Assembly (NCBI GenBank): GCA_944332025.1
Contig: CALVJB010000004.1
Coordinates: 1 to 55,759 of the forward strand
Direction: 5' to 3'
DNA: 55,759 nucleotides
Source: an uncultured Bacilli bacterium
GTDB lineage: Bacteria; Bacillota_I; Bacilli_A; RF39; UBA660
Part shown: one piece after another, positions 25,692 to 35,281 of the stretch
How positions within the stretch are numbered: the stretch's first letter is position 1
Layout: each line of letters starts with the position of its first letter
Position numbers and translations under genes: made by a program
The notes under the pieces: generated by a model
Database searches by the model: none
The model's input: only the letters and a program-made list of their open reading frames with translations
What the model was told of the DNA's origin: nothing

Positions 25692-27419
25692 TTAAAGTTT
25701 TTCATACTCATTTAATAATTCATTAAAATAGTTCATTGTTTCTATATAGATCTCTTTATTGTCTAAGTTTATTTCTAATACTTCTAAGGCATCTAACGTT
25801 TTCATACTTCCACCAATTGTTAAAAAATGTAAATACTTTTCTAACATATTATTATTTGAATTTATTATATCATTAGATATTTTTAATGCTACTATTGTAC
25901 CAGTTGCATACTGGAAATTATAATATCTATATTGATGAAAAAATAAATGTAGTCTTGTTTGCCATAAGTATTTAACATTATCAGTACTTTCTATAGAAGG
26001 ATGATATTTTTTATATAAGTTATAATAAATATTATTAATTGTATCTGCAGTCAGAGCTTTATTTTTAGATACTATATTGTATAAATTCTCTTCAAATTCT
26101 AAATACATTGTTGAAAAGAAAAGATCTTTTACTAATCCTGACAGTTTTTGTTCTATTAAATATCTTTTCAATGCTTTTGTACTAGCATTTCTTATTAGAT
26201 AATTAAATAGAATATTTTCATTGACTTTAGATGCTATCTCAGATAGAAAAACAGAAAAATGAAAATCTTGATAACTTTGTTTTTCTTTTACCATAATACC
26301 ATTAACGGCATGTCCTAGTTCATGTGATAATACATAAGTACTTTTATAATCATTATTATAATTCATTAGTATCATAGGTTTAACATAGTTACGCCAATGA
26401 TAACTTCCTGTAAATTTATACTTTTTAGGAAAAGCATCTAGAATACCACTTTCTAAGGCTTTTGATAATTTATTAGAATAGTCTCTTCCCATAATAGATA
26501 AAGCATCTTTAACAATATTAATACTTTCTTCAAATGATATTTCTTTATCATAACTATTACTTATATTTAAATCATAGGGATATAGTTTAGATAAATTTAA
26601 ACTTTTTCTTCTTAATTTAAAGTATCTTTCTAATAGATTAATATTACTATTTATTACTTTTTCTAGGTTATTTATAATATTTATGTTTAAATCACTTTCT
26701 GTTAAAACTTGGTCTAGGACAGAAGTATATTTTTTTGACTTAGATATATCTTGACATAATTTTAATCTAAGTTCTAAAAGTCCTGAAATACTTTTATTAA
26801 CCATAGATAAACTATCTGTATAAGCATAAAATGCTAGTTTTCTATCTTCTTTCTTTTTACTAGTTAAAATTTTACTAAAGTTTTGATACGTTACTTTAAT
26901 CTTTTTATTGTTAATATCTATTTCTTTGTAGTTTAATTCAACATTTTTAATAGTTGCATATAAATCATTTATTTTAGATATCATTAAAGTAGCATTTTGA
27001 ATATATTCTTCATTATTGCAATGTTTCTTTAATCTTAATACTTCATATAGATGCATCTTGTAAGCTTTTAATTCTTTATTTTTTTCTAAATATTTATCTA
27101 ATGGTTCATCTATTTCATATATCTTTTCATCGATTATATTTAATATTTTATTTAATTTACTATTTTCCTCATAAACTATATTTTTATATTCTAAATATTT
27201 CTGATTAGACATATCAACATCGTATTTTAAAGTAGTATATGTCTGTAACTTTTCATATCTAAAACTATATTTATAATATTCTTCTAACATAGTACTTAAA
27301 GATAGAGACGTTAAATTATCATTAAATTTATCTAGATCCTTTTTTAATATTTCTAGCTCTTTACAAAAATCATTATCATTTTTAAAAAAATCATCAAAAT
27401 TCCAACTATATTTTTCCAT
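25692..27419 (-). CDS. pepF: Oligoendopeptidase F (M3 family)
   Basis: A 575-residue cytoplasmic zinc peptidase that cuts short peptides. Zinc site H366-E-L-G-H370 with E394 in LSEIASKVNE, and the HQYRYYNFQYATG substrate-loop region near the C-terminus that is typical of PepF. Length agrees with the family (about 600). The Shine-Dalgarno AAAGGAG before the ATG is paired in a small hairpin (TCCTTT/AAAGGA), which could restrain translation. Runs into rluB 18 bp downstream. Confidence 0.95.
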   Translation of the reverse strand: MEKYSWNFDDFFKNDNDFCKELEILKKDLDKFNDNLTSLSLSTMLEEYYKYSFRYEKLQTYTTLKYDVDMSNQKYLEYKNIVYEENSKLNKILNIIDEKIYEIDEPLDKYLEKNKELKAYKMHLYEVLRLKKHCNNEEYIQNATLMISKINDLYATIKNVELNYKEIDINNKKIKVTYQNFSKILTSKKKEDRKLAFYAYTDSLSMVNKSISGLLELRLKLCQDISKSKKYTSVLDQVLTESDLNINIINNLEKVINSNINLLERYFKLRRKSLNLSKLYPYDLNISNSYDKEISFEESINIVKDALSIMGRDYSNKLSKALESGILDAFPKKYKFTGSYHWRNYVKPMILMNYNNDYKSTYVLSHELGHAVNGIMVKEKQSYQDFHFSVFLSEIASKVNENILFNYLIRNASTKALKRYLIEQKLSGLVKDLFFSTMYLEFEENLYNIVSKNKALTADTINNIYYNLYKKYHPSIESTDNVKYLWQTRLHLFFHQYRYYNFQYATGTIVALKISNDIINSNNNMLEKYLHFLTIGGSMKTLDALEVLEINLDNKEIYIETMNYFNELLNEYEKL

Positions 27420-27454
27420 AAATACTTTCTCCTTTAAATAGAAAAAGGATTAAC

Positions 27455-28072
27455 CTATTCTACTTCAACTAATGATAGTTTATTATCTTCATGTACAAAG
27501 ATAAGTGTAGCTTTAGTAGGATAATCCATATCTTCTTTATATTTTAAGGAAACTTCTACTTGATAAGCATTATCATCCGTAAAATCTGTTCCTATAGTAT
27601 ACTCTATATTCTCAACCTTTTCAACAGTTACTTCAGTAACTTCTGGTAATTGTTGTTCTCTATTACCATAAATATCATTTTCTACATACTTATAAACGGT
27701 ATCTTCTGCCTTTTCTAAGAAGTTAGTTTTAGCATTAGTATGAACAAAATCAATACCACCTACATCTGTATTAGCAAGTTTATCATTTAAAGTATAGAAA
27801 TCCATTATAAACATTTTACTAATCTGTTCAACATAAGCTTTTTCATCTACATCTTTCTTACTTAAAATGTCTTTTAGTTCTTGAAATGCCTTTTTATATC
27901 TATCATTTCTTGTAGATTTAAGGGTATATCCATACTCTGCTATTTCATTTTCAACAGTTGCTGTTTTAACTGCTTTAGGTTTTACACTTTCATAAGCGAT
28001 AAAGCCTAGACCTGTGCTTATTAAGATAATCGCTAGTATTAAAATCACTTTTACTTTTTTCTTTAGTCTCAT
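27455..28072 (-). CDS. Membrane-anchored extracytoplasmic protein
   Basis: A 205-residue protein with a basic start, one membrane helix (about 8-27, VKVILILAIILISTGLGFIA) and an outside domain of alpha then beta pattern (EVTEVTVEKVENIEYTIGTD). No lipobox or sortase signal. It begins three bases after the ltaS stop, and its ribosome site lies inside the last codons of ltaS, so it is translationally coupled. It probably assists or regulates lipoteichoic acid synthesis. The family is not recognised. Confidence 0.7.
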   Translation of the reverse strand: MRLKKKVKVILILAIILISTGLGFIAYESVKPKAVKTATVENEIAEYGYTLKSTRNDRYKKAFQELKDILSKKDVDEKAYVEQISKMFIMDFYTLNDKLANTDVGGIDFVHTNAKTNFLEKAEDTVYKYVENDIYGNREQQLPEVTEVTVEKVENIEYTIGTDFTDDNAYQVEVSLKYKEDMDYPTKATLIFVHEDNKLSLVEVE

Positions 28073-28075
28073 AAA

Positions 28076-30145
28076 TTATTCCCCTCTACTTTCTTTAGAT
28101 ACAGTTTCTTCTTCACTATTTGGATTAAATAAATCAAAGACAATCGCTTTATTAGAAACATCTAATAATTTTTCAGCATATTCATTATTTTCTGTTATAT
28201 AATTTTCATCTATTATCTCATCTTTAAGAAGTTTATATTCTCCTTTTTGACTATTATAATACATTAAATTTGTTACCCAGTTTCCATTAGGAAATACTAC
28301 AATGTTATCATCTTTTGTTTCAAATATATCATGACCTAGAGCATATTTATTATAGAAACCTAACATATTGCCAATGGTAGGCATTACATCGTACATTCCC
28401 ATAGTATAGTCAACTTGTCCAGAAACTACACCATCTTTAGTCCAAATTATAAGTGGTACTTTACGATCTAGTTCATAATCAAAACTATCATAATCTACAT
28501 ATGTAGGATCATCTTCAGTTTTTAGATCATCAGTTGCAGGATCATAATTATACATTAAATTAAATTCACTTCTTGGAAGTCTAGCATCATGATCTCCAAA
28601 AATGATTACTGCTGTATTATCTAAAAGTCCTGCTTCTTCCATTTCATTAAAGAACTCTCCTAAAGCTTCATCAGCATAGTGAACTGATTTAAAGTAATTA
28701 CCTAATTTAGTTCCTTCTAAGTAAGGAGCTTCTATCTCTTCTGTTGTACCATCTTCATTAGTTATTGTTGTTTTCATGGTAACTGCAAATTCTCCATATT
28801 TATCTGTATCAGAGAATGGGGTATGATTAGTTAATGTTATTATATAACCATAGTATTTATCATGTTCTTCACTGATTTTCTTTAACTTCTCTACTGATTG
28901 AGCAAAGAATGATTTATCAGATAAACCTAATCCTATAATATTTTCATTATCTACCTCATATGTTTCTTTACTATAGAATTTATCATAACCAAGAGACTCA
29001 TGCATAGCACGTCTATTCCAAAAGTCTCCGTTATTAGCATGCATACTAAAGGTATAATAGCCTTTATCTTTTAGTAGCGATGGAGTTGAGATATAAGTTC
29101 TATCAAAGTAACTTACAAAAGCAGTACCATTTTGAGTAGGCATTAAACTAGTATTATAAGTTAATTCTGTATCACTACTTGTTCCAACACTAACTTGAGA
29201 ATAGAAATTACTAAAGTATAACCCTTCGTTAATTAATTTATTTAAGTTAGGAGTTACTTCTACACCATTAAAGGTTCTATTTATAGCAATTCCTTGTAAA
29301 CTTTCAGCATGAATTACAATGACATTACGTCCTTCAAGAACATTTGTGTATTCATTAGTATAATTTTGCTCATCAGTCCTATCCCCATAATATTCATTAA
29401 ACTCTTTTTTAGCATCATCATAACCAAACATAGCAGATATTTGTGGTCCTATACTTGCAACAATGTCGTTACCTTGATACATGTAAATACCAAATCTCAT
29501 AACTATATATTCTCTATTCCATTGTTTAACAAATCTACTTATCTCAAGGCTTGATAATGATAAGACAAATAGAAGAAGTATAATACCTCCTGCTATGATT
29601 GTATTTTTAAACTTTTTAAATCTCTTTTCTTTAGTATATATCTTATATTGATCTTTTTTTGAAAGTCTGTGGTAGTAATATATAAAGAATATAAGAGGAA
29701 AAATATAAACTAAATCTTTTATCTGTAAAACATTTTCTACGACTGCATCTCCTACTTCTCCTATGTACTGAGTAAGTGATAACATAGATACACTTGCAAA
29801 TGATGTATAAAATGTATAATAAGCAGAGTTTATTGTACATATTGCAGTAAAAATAATTGCCCATACTAATAGATAGACATATCTTTTCTTTCCTTTAAAT
29901 AAATATGAGAAAGAACCTATAATAGTAACAACTGCTATATCTGCTACAATAGGTTTAAAAGATAAATAGTTTTCCATTGTTGGCATAGTAAAGATTCTAA
30001 GGAGTGTTGAGTTTATAACACAAATTAGGACATAGACAAGAAAAAGCTTGTTATCTTTTACATAACTGCTTATAATCTTTTCTTTTTTTATTCTTTTTAT
30101 ATTATTAATAATTTTATCTTTGAAATTACTTAATTTTTTCTTCAT
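28076..30145 (-). CDS. ltaS: LtaS-type lipoteichoic acid synthase (sulfatase family)
   Basis: A 689-residue polytopic enzyme: about five membrane helices (30-200), then a large extracytoplasmic sulfatase-fold domain. E281 in VIHAESLQG and T322 in SVGTSSDTELTYN are the expected metal-binding residue and catalytic threonine of LtaS, with IIFGDHDARLP and the later metal ligands also present. LtaS moves glycerol-phosphate from phosphatidylglycerol onto the growing chain outside the cell. Slightly longer than the usual 650. It is coupled to the 205-residue protein downstream. The subfamily (LtaS, LtaP or Yqg-type) is not settled. Confidence 0.9.
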   Translation of the reverse strand: MKKKLSNFKDKIINNIKRIKKEKIISSYVKDNKLFLVYVLICVINSTLLRIFTMPTMENYLSFKPIVADIAVVTIIGSFSYLFKGKKRYVYLLVWAIIFTAICTINSAYYTFYTSFASVSMLSLTQYIGEVGDAVVENVLQIKDLVYIFPLIFFIYYYHRLSKKDQYKIYTKEKRFKKFKNTIIAGGIILLLFVLSLSSLEISRFVKQWNREYIVMRFGIYMYQGNDIVASIGPQISAMFGYDDAKKEFNEYYGDRTDEQNYTNEYTNVLEGRNVIVIHAESLQGIAINRTFNGVEVTPNLNKLINEGLYFSNFYSQVSVGTSSDTELTYNTSLMPTQNGTAFVSYFDRTYISTPSLLKDKGYYTFSMHANNGDFWNRRAMHESLGYDKFYSKETYEVDNENIIGLGLSDKSFFAQSVEKLKKISEEHDKYYGYIITLTNHTPFSDTDKYGEFAVTMKTTITNEDGTTEEIEAPYLEGTKLGNYFKSVHYADEALGEFFNEMEEAGLLDNTAVIIFGDHDARLPRSEFNLMYNYDPATDDLKTEDDPTYVDYDSFDYELDRKVPLIIWTKDGVVSGQVDYTMGMYDVMPTIGNMLGFYNKYALGHDIFETKDDNIVVFPNGNWVTNLMYYNSQKGEYKLLKDEIIDENYITENNEYAEKLLDVSNKAIVFDLFNPNSEEETVSKESRGE

Positions 30146-30176
30146 AATTACCTCACTTCCTAGACATTATATCATT

Positions 30177-30758
30177 TTACTTAGTATTTTTCAATTTACT
30201 ATATCTAATATGACAAAAATGATAGATTACTTTGTAAAGTATTAGAATTATAAAGATAATCTCGCTAAATAGAACTATTACGAACATGTTATCATGTTGA
30301 TAAATATTAGCAGTGTTTGTTAATGAGGTATTATTACTAATCGCTAAGGAAATAAAGTTTGTAAATAAATATAGATGAATAAATGTTAGAGTGTAAGTAA
30401 TAATTTTATTTAATTTAGTTATATTATTTTTTATTGTAGTATATATTAATATAATTAAAGATATTATAACTGTTAAAATATAAAAGATAATATTAGGAAA
30501 ATAGAAACATCTCATTAAGGTTTTTATTATTTCGCTTAGAACAGTTACTATATCATCAAAGAAATAGAAGACTAATAAAGAGAAAAAGAATATTATAAGA
30601 GCGATTAATGCTATTTTTACTTTCTTATTTTGTCTTTTTTCATTATATAAGAAAAATACATAGAGAATAATAAAGATTAAAAGTATCTCTATTGTAAGAA
30701 AAGATTGAAATGGTAGAGTTATAAATGTTAGTAATTGTTCTATTATACTTAAATCCAT
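30177..30758 (-). CDS. Five-helix membrane protein in the sortase operon
   Basis: A 193-residue, very hydrophobic protein with about five membrane helices (roughly 18-36, 48-66, 84-106, 113-135 and 155-180) and a basic C-terminus. No domain recognised. It begins 17 bp after the sortase stop with AAGGAG upstream, so it is the third gene of the adhesin-sortase unit. A role in export or surface assembly is likely from position only. Confidence 0.65.
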   Translation of the reverse strand: MDLSIIEQLLTFITLPFQSFLTIEILLIFIILYVFFLYNEKRQNKKVKIALIALIIFFFSLLVFYFFDDIVTVLSEIIKTLMRCFYFPNIIFYILTVIISLIILIYTTIKNNITKLNKIITYTLTFIHLYLFTNFISLAISNNTSLTNTANIYQHDNMFVIVLFSEIIFIILILYKVIYHFCHIRYSKLKNTK

Positions 30759-30775
30759 ATTTATTCTCCTTTATC

Positions 30776-31426
30776 TTAAACTTCTTCAAATATATATATT
30801 GTTTGATTATAATCATCATTATGAGTACAAGTGATTAGGGTTAATGTTTTTTTAGTAGGGTCTCTATATATTGCTACTTGCCCTGTTTTAGGTTGATTAT
30901 AGACTTTTGTTAATTTATAAGTGTAGTCTTTCGCTTTATAACTAACTGTCGCTTTATCACCTAGTTCTAGTTTATATAACTTATCGAAGAAAGAAATATA
31001 AGCAGTTCCAGAATGAGCCATAAGTATAAAATTACCTTTTTCTTTATCAGGATATGATGATTCTTTAGCAATAGTAATGTTATATTCTATGTTATTATAT
31101 TTAGAATCTTTAGAAACAAAACCTCTTTTTAATTTTATTTTAGGTATTGATAACTGTCCTATATATGAATAATTTGCTTTTTTGTCATTTTCTTCTGCTA
31201 TTTGGTTATCTTGCACAGTTACTTCTAGATTTTCAGTGTTTATATTATTAATAGTTGTGTTTTCCTCATTTATATTTAATTGAAATATTGCTAAACGCAT
31301 TTCTTCAAAAACTTCATCTTTTAATTTTAATATTGGAGTACTTATAAATACTAATATTCCTATTATAAGGAAGAAAAAGCCAACTTTAAAGAGTTGGCTT
31401 TTTATATTATTTTTTCTTTTTTGCAT
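30776..31426 (-). CDS. Sortase with Gln in place of the catalytic-site Arg
   Basis: A 216-residue transpeptidase with an N-terminal membrane helix (about 11-30) and a sortase beta barrel starting near YIGQLSIPKIKL. H138 (LMAHSG) and C200 (LITC) form the catalytic pair. The position where sortases carry a conserved Arg reads Q208 (DDYNQTIYI). It overlaps the adhesin gene by 20 bp in another frame, so the two are translated together. The likely substrate is that adhesin, whose tail has VPNTS. Class is not clear. Confidence 0.88.
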   Translation of the reverse strand: MQKRKNNIKSQLFKVGFFFLIIGILVFISTPILKLKDEVFEEMRLAIFQLNINEENTTINNINTENLEVTVQDNQIAEENDKKANYSYIGQLSIPKIKLKRGFVSKDSKYNNIEYNITIAKESSYPDKEKGNFILMAHSGTAYISFFDKLYKLELGDKATVSYKAKDYTYKLTKVYNQPKTGQVAIYRDPTKKTLTLITCTHNDDYNQTIYIFEEV

Positions 31427-32960
31427 TAGTAGATTTCATAGCCACAACTATTAAGATTATACCAACTACAATGATGCCAGCACCAATTATGTAAACTATA
31501 TTAGAATCAAGACTTGTATTTGGAACATCGATTGTAGGGGTGTTTTCTATAACTACTTCTGTAGTTTCTCCTTCTGTAATTTCAAATGTTGTTGTTGTAA
31601 CTTCAGCATTGTATCCTTCTGGAATTACTGTTTCTGTAATAGTATATGTTCCTACTGGAAGAGTTAAATCCATATCATTGTTTGTTGTTTCATAACGATA
31701 TACTTCTTTACCTGTTTTATCAGTTATTGATAAAACAGCACCTGTTATTCTTGCTCCTGTTTCAGAGTTTTGTTTACTGATTATTACTCTACCTGTTGGT
31801 ATTTCAAATTCTAATGGTATTTCATCTGTTACGGTATCAGAGGTAATTAATCCTAATAAAGCTCTTTGATATTCACTTGGATTAGACTGAGCCGTATAGA
31901 AATAAGCATTATGAACTGAGAAATTACCAGAAATACTTACTTGTAAATTAATTTTATAGTCTACTACTTCACTCATAGGTATTCTTAGTTTAAACTTTTC
32001 ATTAGGACTAAATGTAGTTTGTTCTACACCATTTTCATTTAATACTGTTATATTTTCATTATTTGTTCTTACAGTATAATTAAGAAAGTTTGAACTATTA
32101 GTACTTGTAATGGTAATTGGTGAAGTTTCAATATATTCATCAGTCATAGTATAAGTAATTGTGCTAGTATCAATATCATCTAAAGTTGGAGTTGTACTAC
32201 TTGGTACATAGTTCATAGCGTTAGTAAGAACTTCTGCTATGTATGGACCATAAGTTGTATTATTAATAATTGCTGTTTTTTCTTCAACAGAAAGATTATT
32301 TATATATGGATGTGCAGCTGGACCACTATAGTCTTCATTTCTACCTGGATCAGTTGGACCTGTAGAATAGCCATTAACAATATCTAGATACCACCATACT
32401 ATAATTTGATTAATATAATATATTAGTGTTCCTTGTTCATCTGATGATACGGTATTTAAAATATTTGTAGGTAATGTATCCCCATTTTCAATTATATAGA
32501 TTAATCCTGGATATTTTACTGCTAAAGCAGGATCAATTACTGATTGATCTTTTTGATAGATTACATCGCCTTCCATTAATAATCTACGATCCATACAATA
32601 GATATTTGCAAGTCTTGTTTCAGTTCCACCATCACCATCATTATCTACCATACCATAAAATGCTCTAGGAGTTGTAACTACTGTATCCTCATAACTTATA
32701 TAATGAGCAAGAGTTCCAGGTCCTCCACTTGCATCAGCTGGTTCCATTACTGATGTAAATGTATTAGGCAATTCTTCTACTACAGCAGCATAACTTTCAT
32801 TAGGGTCAATAAATAAACTTACTATTAACAGAACTCCAATTATACTACAAGAAATAAAAGCTATTTTCTTTATATCATTCATTGCTTTATCAAATTTAGC
32901 TTCACTTTTATTAGCTTTAGTCTTTTTTACTTTAGTTCTTGAACTTATTTTAGAACTCAT
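31407..32960 (-). CDS. Thioester-domain surface adhesin with sorting signal
   Basis: A 517-residue surface protein. A basic start leads to a signal helix (about 34-52) with a cleavage site near SYA-AVV. The next domain has C122 (NIYCMD) and Q185 (INQIIVWWYLD), the pair that forms an internal thioester in TQXA/TIE adhesins for covalent binding to host or other surfaces. After an unassigned middle, a Cna-B/SpaA-type domain (about 394-475, GRVIISKQNSETG to ITEGETTEVVIE) leads to VPNTS, a hydrophobic helix and KKKK: a non-canonical LPxTG signal. The cognate sortase overlaps its 3' end. Confidence 0.85.
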   Translation of the reverse strand: MSSKISSRTKVKKTKANKSEAKFDKAMNDIKKIAFISCSIIGVLLIVSLFIDPNESYAAVVEELPNTFTSVMEPADASGGPGTLAHYISYEDTVVTTPRAFYGMVDNDGDGGTETRLANIYCMDRRLLMEGDVIYQKDQSVIDPALAVKYPGLIYIIENGDTLPTNILNTVSSDEQGTLIYYINQIIVWWYLDIVNGYSTGPTDPGRNEDYSGPAAHPYINNLSVEEKTAIINNTTYGPYIAEVLTNAMNYVPSSTTPTLDDIDTSTITYTMTDEYIETSPITITSTNSSNFLNYTVRTNNENITVLNENGVEQTTFSPNEKFKLRIPMSEVVDYKINLQVSISGNFSVHNAYFYTAQSNPSEYQRALLGLITSDTVTDEIPLEFEIPTGRVIISKQNSETGARITGAVLSITDKTGKEVYRYETTNNDMDLTLPVGTYTITETVIPEGYNAEVTTTTFEITEGETTEVVIENTPTIDVPNTSLDSNIVYIIGAGIIVVGIILIVVAMKSTNAKKKK

Positions 32961-33007
32961 ATAATCACCTTACCTTATACCAAGTATAACAAAGAGAATT
33001 ATTTTTT

Positions 33008-34231
33008 TCAAGAGATTTCAAATATTCCGTCAAGATTAAAATTTGGATTGTCAATATTTGTATATAAACTAGCAAGAATATCTCCTTCTTTTATTTCATC
33101 TCCTATATTCTTTTTAATAACAATTCCAGCATTATAGTCAATATCATCATCTTTATTTTTACGTCCTGCTCCTAGACTTTCACTAAGTTTAGCGATTGAT
33201 AGAGCATTTATATCTTTTAAAATACCACTTTTATTAGCTTTAATATTATAAACTTTAGAATCTATAGAAAGACTATCTATATTTCCATGTTGATATTTAA
33301 CAAATTCTATAAATTTATTTAAGGCTTTACCATTTTCTAAATTTTCTTTTACTTCTTTATTTGCCTCTTCTTCACTTATTCCTTTTCCCATAGATACCAT
33401 CTTAGTAGCAAGATCTATTGATAAAGTTAAAAGTTCTCCTTTAACATTTCCTTTTAATGCTTCAAGTGCTTCTAATACTTCTAATTTATTGCCAATATTA
33501 TGTCCTAAAGGTCTATCCATATTAGATATAACGGTTCTAACTTCTTTTTGATAGTATGTTCCTATTTTAATAAGAAGACTCTCTAATCTTTTAGCTTCTT
33601 CCATTGTTTTAATTAAGGCACCGTTACCAACTTTAATATCTATAACTATTTTATCGGCACCACCTGCTATTTTTTTACTCATAATACTACTTGCTATTAA
33701 AGGAATGGAATTAGTTGTTGCAGTTACATCACGTAGAGCATAAACTTTTTTATCAAGTGGAGCAAGATCTTTAGTTTGACTTGTTATGACAATACCAATT
33801 TCTTTAGCTTGTTTTTTTATTTCTTCTTCACTAAGGTCAACAGTAAAACTAGGAATAGATTCTAATTTATCTATAGTTCCTCCTGTATAACCTAATCCTC
33901 TACCACTCATTTTAATAACGGGAACATTACAGCTTGCAACAAGAGGAGCGATTATTAGAGTAGTTTTATCTCCAACACCACCAGTTGAGTGTTTATCTAC
34001 TTTTATTTCATCTATAAAACTTAAGTCTAGGATATCTCCACTTTTAATAAAAATGTCAGTAAGAGCGAATACTTCACTATCACTCATATCATTAATACAA
34101 ATAGCCATGAGGAAAGCGCTCATTTGATAATCTTTAACCTCATTATTTAAGTAACCCATAAAGATTGTTTCTAACTCTTCTTTAGTTAGTTCATATTTGT
34201 TAGCTTTCTTATTAATTATATCTAATATCAT
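33008..34231 (-). CDS. pdp: Pyrimidine-nucleoside phosphorylase
   Basis: A 407-residue salvage enzyme that splits thymidine, uridine and deoxyuridine with phosphate. The signature SGRGLGYTGGTIDKLESIP is present, with phosphate-binding KHSTGGVGDKT and LRDVTATTNSIPLIASSIMSKK. Length is slightly below the usual 430. It may be deoA rather than pdp; sequence alone does not separate them. The start is ATG at 34231 with AGGTG six bases before; the GTG at 34240 overlaps that site. No other nucleoside gene is adjacent. Confidence 0.93.
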   Translation of the reverse strand: MILDIINKKANKYELTKEELETIFMGYLNNEVKDYQMSAFLMAICINDMSDSEVFALTDIFIKSGDILDLSFIDEIKVDKHSTGGVGDKTTLIIAPLVASCNVPVIKMSGRGLGYTGGTIDKLESIPSFTVDLSEEEIKKQAKEIGIVITSQTKDLAPLDKKVYALRDVTATTNSIPLIASSIMSKKIAGGADKIVIDIKVGNGALIKTMEEAKRLESLLIKIGTYYQKEVRTVISNMDRPLGHNIGNKLEVLEALEALKGNVKGELLTLSIDLATKMVSMGKGISEEEANKEVKENLENGKALNKFIEFVKYQHGNIDSLSIDSKVYNIKANKSGILKDINALSIAKLSESLGAGRKNKDDDIDYNAGIVIKKNIGDEIKEGDILASLYTNIDNPNFNLDGIFEIS

Positions 34232-34317
34232 TATCATCACCTAATTTAATAATAGTTAAAAAGATCTATAATTACAAGTGACTTCACAATATTTTACATT
34301 TCCTTAGTAATAGAAAA

Positions 34318-34342
34318 AGAGATTAGTCAACTAACCTCTTAT
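34318..34342 (-). terminator. Terminator of the Xre-type regulator
   Basis: A 9-bp stem with one G-U (34318-34326 with 34331-34339) and minus-strand T run, overlapping the regulator stop codon. Confidence 0.7.
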
Positions 34343-34679
34343 TAATAAGCTCAAGAGCCTTTTTAGGATCATCTATTATCATTTGATGAAGAGATTCTAT
34401 TTCTCTTAGTCCTTTGATAAACTCTATTTCTTCTTCAGCCATAGTGACAACTTTCTTATTCTTACCCCTTGGCTTAACAGGTTCATCATATCCTAATAGA
34501 TAATCTACATCTACATCTAGAACCTTTCCTAATTTAGTTAATGTGTCTAGAGTTGGGACTCTTGTGCCGTTTTCATAACAACAAATACTTACTTTTGTAA
34601 CATTTACACGCTCGCCCAACTCGCGTTGCGTTAATCCATTTGAGATACGCAACTCTTTTAAACGTTTACTTAAAAGCAT
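34323..34679 (-). CDS. Xre-family transcriptional regulator
   Basis: A 118-residue DNA-binding protein. A helix-turn-helix of Cro/CI type spans about 5-60 (RLKELRISNGLTQRELGERVNVTKVSICCYENGTRVP), followed by a basic linker and a helical tail (80-118) that may serve dimerisation. AAGGAG precedes ATG. A perfect 11-bp palindrome, GTTTAGTAAAC at 34702-34712, lies between its -10 box and the ribosome site and is a good candidate for self-repression. Its targets are unknown; ssb is transcribed from the same side just upstream. Confidence 0.88.
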   Translation of the reverse strand: MLLSKRLKELRISNGLTQRELGERVNVTKVSICCYENGTRVPTLDTLTKLGKVLDVDVDYLLGYDEPVKPRGKNKKVVTMAEEEIEFIKGLREIESLHQMIIDDPKKALELINKRLVD

Positions 34680-34701
34680 ATTTGTCTCTCCTTAATTAAT
34701 T

Positions 34702-34712
34702 GTTTACTAAAC
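34702..34712 (-). promoter_or_regulatory. Candidate operator of the Xre regulator
   Basis: Palindrome GTTTAGTAAAC just after a promoter-like TTGACT, 17 bp, TTATAG on the minus strand. Confidence 0.4.
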
Positions 34713-34780
34713 TATAAATCTTTTTGATAGCAAAAGTCAACACTTATTGACAAATTATTGAAAAATAAGCTCAAAAGTGA

Positions 34781-35128
34781 CTAATTATCAGTATTTTTGA
34801 CATCGTTTTTCTTCTTGTTTGACAGAAAAGTTACTTTATCTGCAACTACTTCTAGGAAGTATCTAGAGCCTTCTTCTGTCTTAATAATGTTACTTTGTAG
34901 ACGACCTCTCACACCTACAATATCACCTACTGTGCAATATTCTTTAGTTAGTTTAGCTTTTTCTTCCCAAAGAGTACAATTAATAAAATCAGTCTCATAA
35001 ACACCATCCATATTCTTAAAAGAACGTGGGACTGCTAAAGAAAGAGTTCCTACTTTCTTACCAGATTCTGTTTCTTTAATGTCAATATCTTTAGTTAGAC
35101 GGCCTACTAAAATTAAACTATTTAACAT
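34781..35128 (-). CDS. ssb: Short single-stranded DNA-binding protein
   Basis: A 115-residue OB-fold protein: LNSLILVGRLTKDI, TLSLAVPRSFKNMDG and TDFINCTLWEEKA are the usual SSB strands. It lacks the disordered tail and the acidic DDDIPF-type end through which SSB recruits repair enzymes, ending KKNDVKNTDN. It is therefore probably a second, accessory SSB and not the main one, or a PriB-like variant. AAAGGAGG precedes ATG. A repeat-rich, more GC-rich stretch lies upstream. Confidence 0.85.
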   Translation of the reverse strand: MLNSLILVGRLTKDIDIKETESGKKVGTLSLAVPRSFKNMDGVYETDFINCTLWEEKAKLTKEYCTVGDIVGVRGRLQSNIIKTEEGSRYFLEVVADKVTFLSNKKKNDVKNTDN

Positions 35129-35159
35129 GCAATTCCTCCTTTCGAGAGATAAGGTAACA

Positions 35160-35281
35160 CAGTTTTAAGATCCATGCAAAAAGAGAAAATTGCAAATTCG
35201 AGCCAGATTTTCCCTGAATTTTGCAAATTCACCCGGGAAAAATGCAAAATTGACCCTCATTTTTGGGGTCAATTTACAAAA
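35160..35281. repeat. TGCAAATT-rich intergenic stretch between ssb and sufB
   Basis: TGCAAA or TACAAA at 35175, 35191, 35222, 35243 and 35275, with C/G-rich parts (CACCCGGGAAAA) unusual for this genome. Near-palindrome GAATTTTGCAAATTC at 35215-35229. Spacing is uneven (16, 31, 21, 32). A hairpin at 35247-35275 (10-bp arms) may end the suf transcript. The remainder may be control sites for ssb. Confidence 0.5.
35247..35275 (-). terminator. Candidate terminator of the suf operon
   Basis: A 10-bp stem (35247-35256 with 35266-35275) with TTTTGCATTTTT following on the minus strand, a few bases beyond the sufB stop. Confidence 0.5.

Noticed and set aside
29643-29864. Minus-strand 73-residue frame within ltaS
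   Set aside because: It lies in another phase inside the membrane part of a well-supported gene.
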